DNA from: a virus
Strand: one strand, 5' to 3'
Virus record (IMG/VR): IMGVR_UViG_3300017776_000059
Coordinates: 1 to 36,555 of that record
DNA length: 36,555 bases
The notes beneath the pieces were generated by a model. That model had not been told where the DNA came from and did not search any database. It saw only the letters and a program-made list of their open reading frames with translations. Positions 36,396 to 36,555 of this stretch are shown here, in pieces. Each line of letters opens with the position of its first letter. The first letter of the stretch is position 1. The position numbers and the translations under genes were made by a program.

Positions 36396-36555
36396 AACCA
36401 CTTACCTATTAATTTAAGAAAATATGCTATAGGTATGACACATATAGCAGCGATTATACCTTGTTCTAATAACATTATAAAAAAGATGTAAACACAAAAA
36501 ATATAAAACGCTATAGTCTTCCAATGAAAGATAGCTGCTAATATTAGATCGGAAG
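36392..36555 (-). CDS. Partial membrane protein at the contig edge
   Basis: The frame is open from the right edge to TGA 36392. LAAIFHWKTIAFYIFCVYIF is followed by LLEQGIIAAICVIPIAYFLK and LIGKWL, giving two hydrophobic segments. The stop overlaps the cyclase GTG. The first codons at the edge derive from adapter sequence and are not real. An in-frame ATG (MLLEQGI) is an alternative start. Confidence 0.55.
   Translation of the reverse strand, partial: SDLILAAIFHWKTIAFYIFCVYIFFIMLLEQGIIAAICVIPIAYFLKLIGKWL
36546..36555 (+). other. Illumina adapter remnant at contig end
   Basis: The last ten bases, AGATCGGAAG, are the first ten of the common Illumina TruSeq adapter. This marks untrimmed read end and a linear-contig boundary, not phage DNA. 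Confidence 0.85.

Noticed and set aside
1-36555. tRNA genes, CRISPR arrays, insertion sequences and homing endonucleases
   Set aside because: No cloverleaf, spaced repeat array, transposase or HNH/GIY-YIG motif was seen in gaps or proteins.

Overview
The window is a compact, A+T-rich stretch (roughly 30% G+C by eye) of a T4-like myovirus genome. Every supported gene lies on the minus strand, so transcription runs from position 36555 towards 1. The T4 hallmark genes are recognisable from sequence: gp61 primase, NrdA and NrdB, a RuvC-like resolvase, gp33, gp59, gp32 and gp4. They are mixed with families typical of marine T4-like phages of cyanobacteria and SAR11 (FmdB-like, DUF5856-like and DUF6433-like proteins, GroES, SprT-like protease, many tiny proteins). 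The base composition, a Rickettsia-17-kDa-antigen-like lipoprotein and an LPP20-like lipoprotein suggest a marine alphaproteobacterial host such as SAR11. That host assignment is inference.

Layout in order of transcription (right to left). 36.5-34.4 kb: a membrane protein cut by the contig end, then a CHASE2-class III nucleotidyl cyclase, an unexpected signalling enzyme for a phage. 34.4-28.0 kb: coiled-coil membrane protein, primase, nrdA, a conserved unknown, nrdB, a zinc-ribbon protein and a RuvC-like nuclease (replication and nucleotide supply). 28.0-19.3 kb: a tightly overlapping glycan cassette with three DxD glycosyltransferases, three capsule-synthesis-like proteins, a kinase-like/methyltransferase fusion, an FkbM-type methyltransferase, an SGNH-like protein, a carbamoyltransferase and two tiny proteins. 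19.2-12.2 kb: small accessory genes including a 2H phosphoesterase, a group of lipoproteins and exported proteins, glutaredoxin and a winged-helix protein. 12.2-5.2 kb: SprT-like protease, anchored glucosaminidase, coiled-coil membrane protein, GroES, small proteins, M15 peptidase and a RecB-type exonuclease. 4.8-1.2 kb: the T4-like order 33-59-(four inserted genes)-32-4. 0.75-0 kb: virion or baseplate-type genes running off the left end.

Regulation is readable. Nine sites have a -35/-10 pair with 16-17 bp spacing, almost all with a GCTTG-N core at -35, and a tenth is a weaker coincidental candidate. T4-late-type TATAAATA-like boxes also occur. In several places of both classes the predicted +1 falls on, or within a few bases of, the A of the start codon, and those genes lack a Shine-Dalgarno sequence. 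This suggests leaderless mRNAs. Two promoter regions share an 18-bp identical element upstream of the -35, and a third shares its core.

The last ten bases match the start of the Illumina adapter, so the right end is a sequencing artefact boundary. I saw no tRNA, CRISPR, IS element or homing endonuclease. Apart from the sites listed, no stretch over 300 bp lacks a gene.
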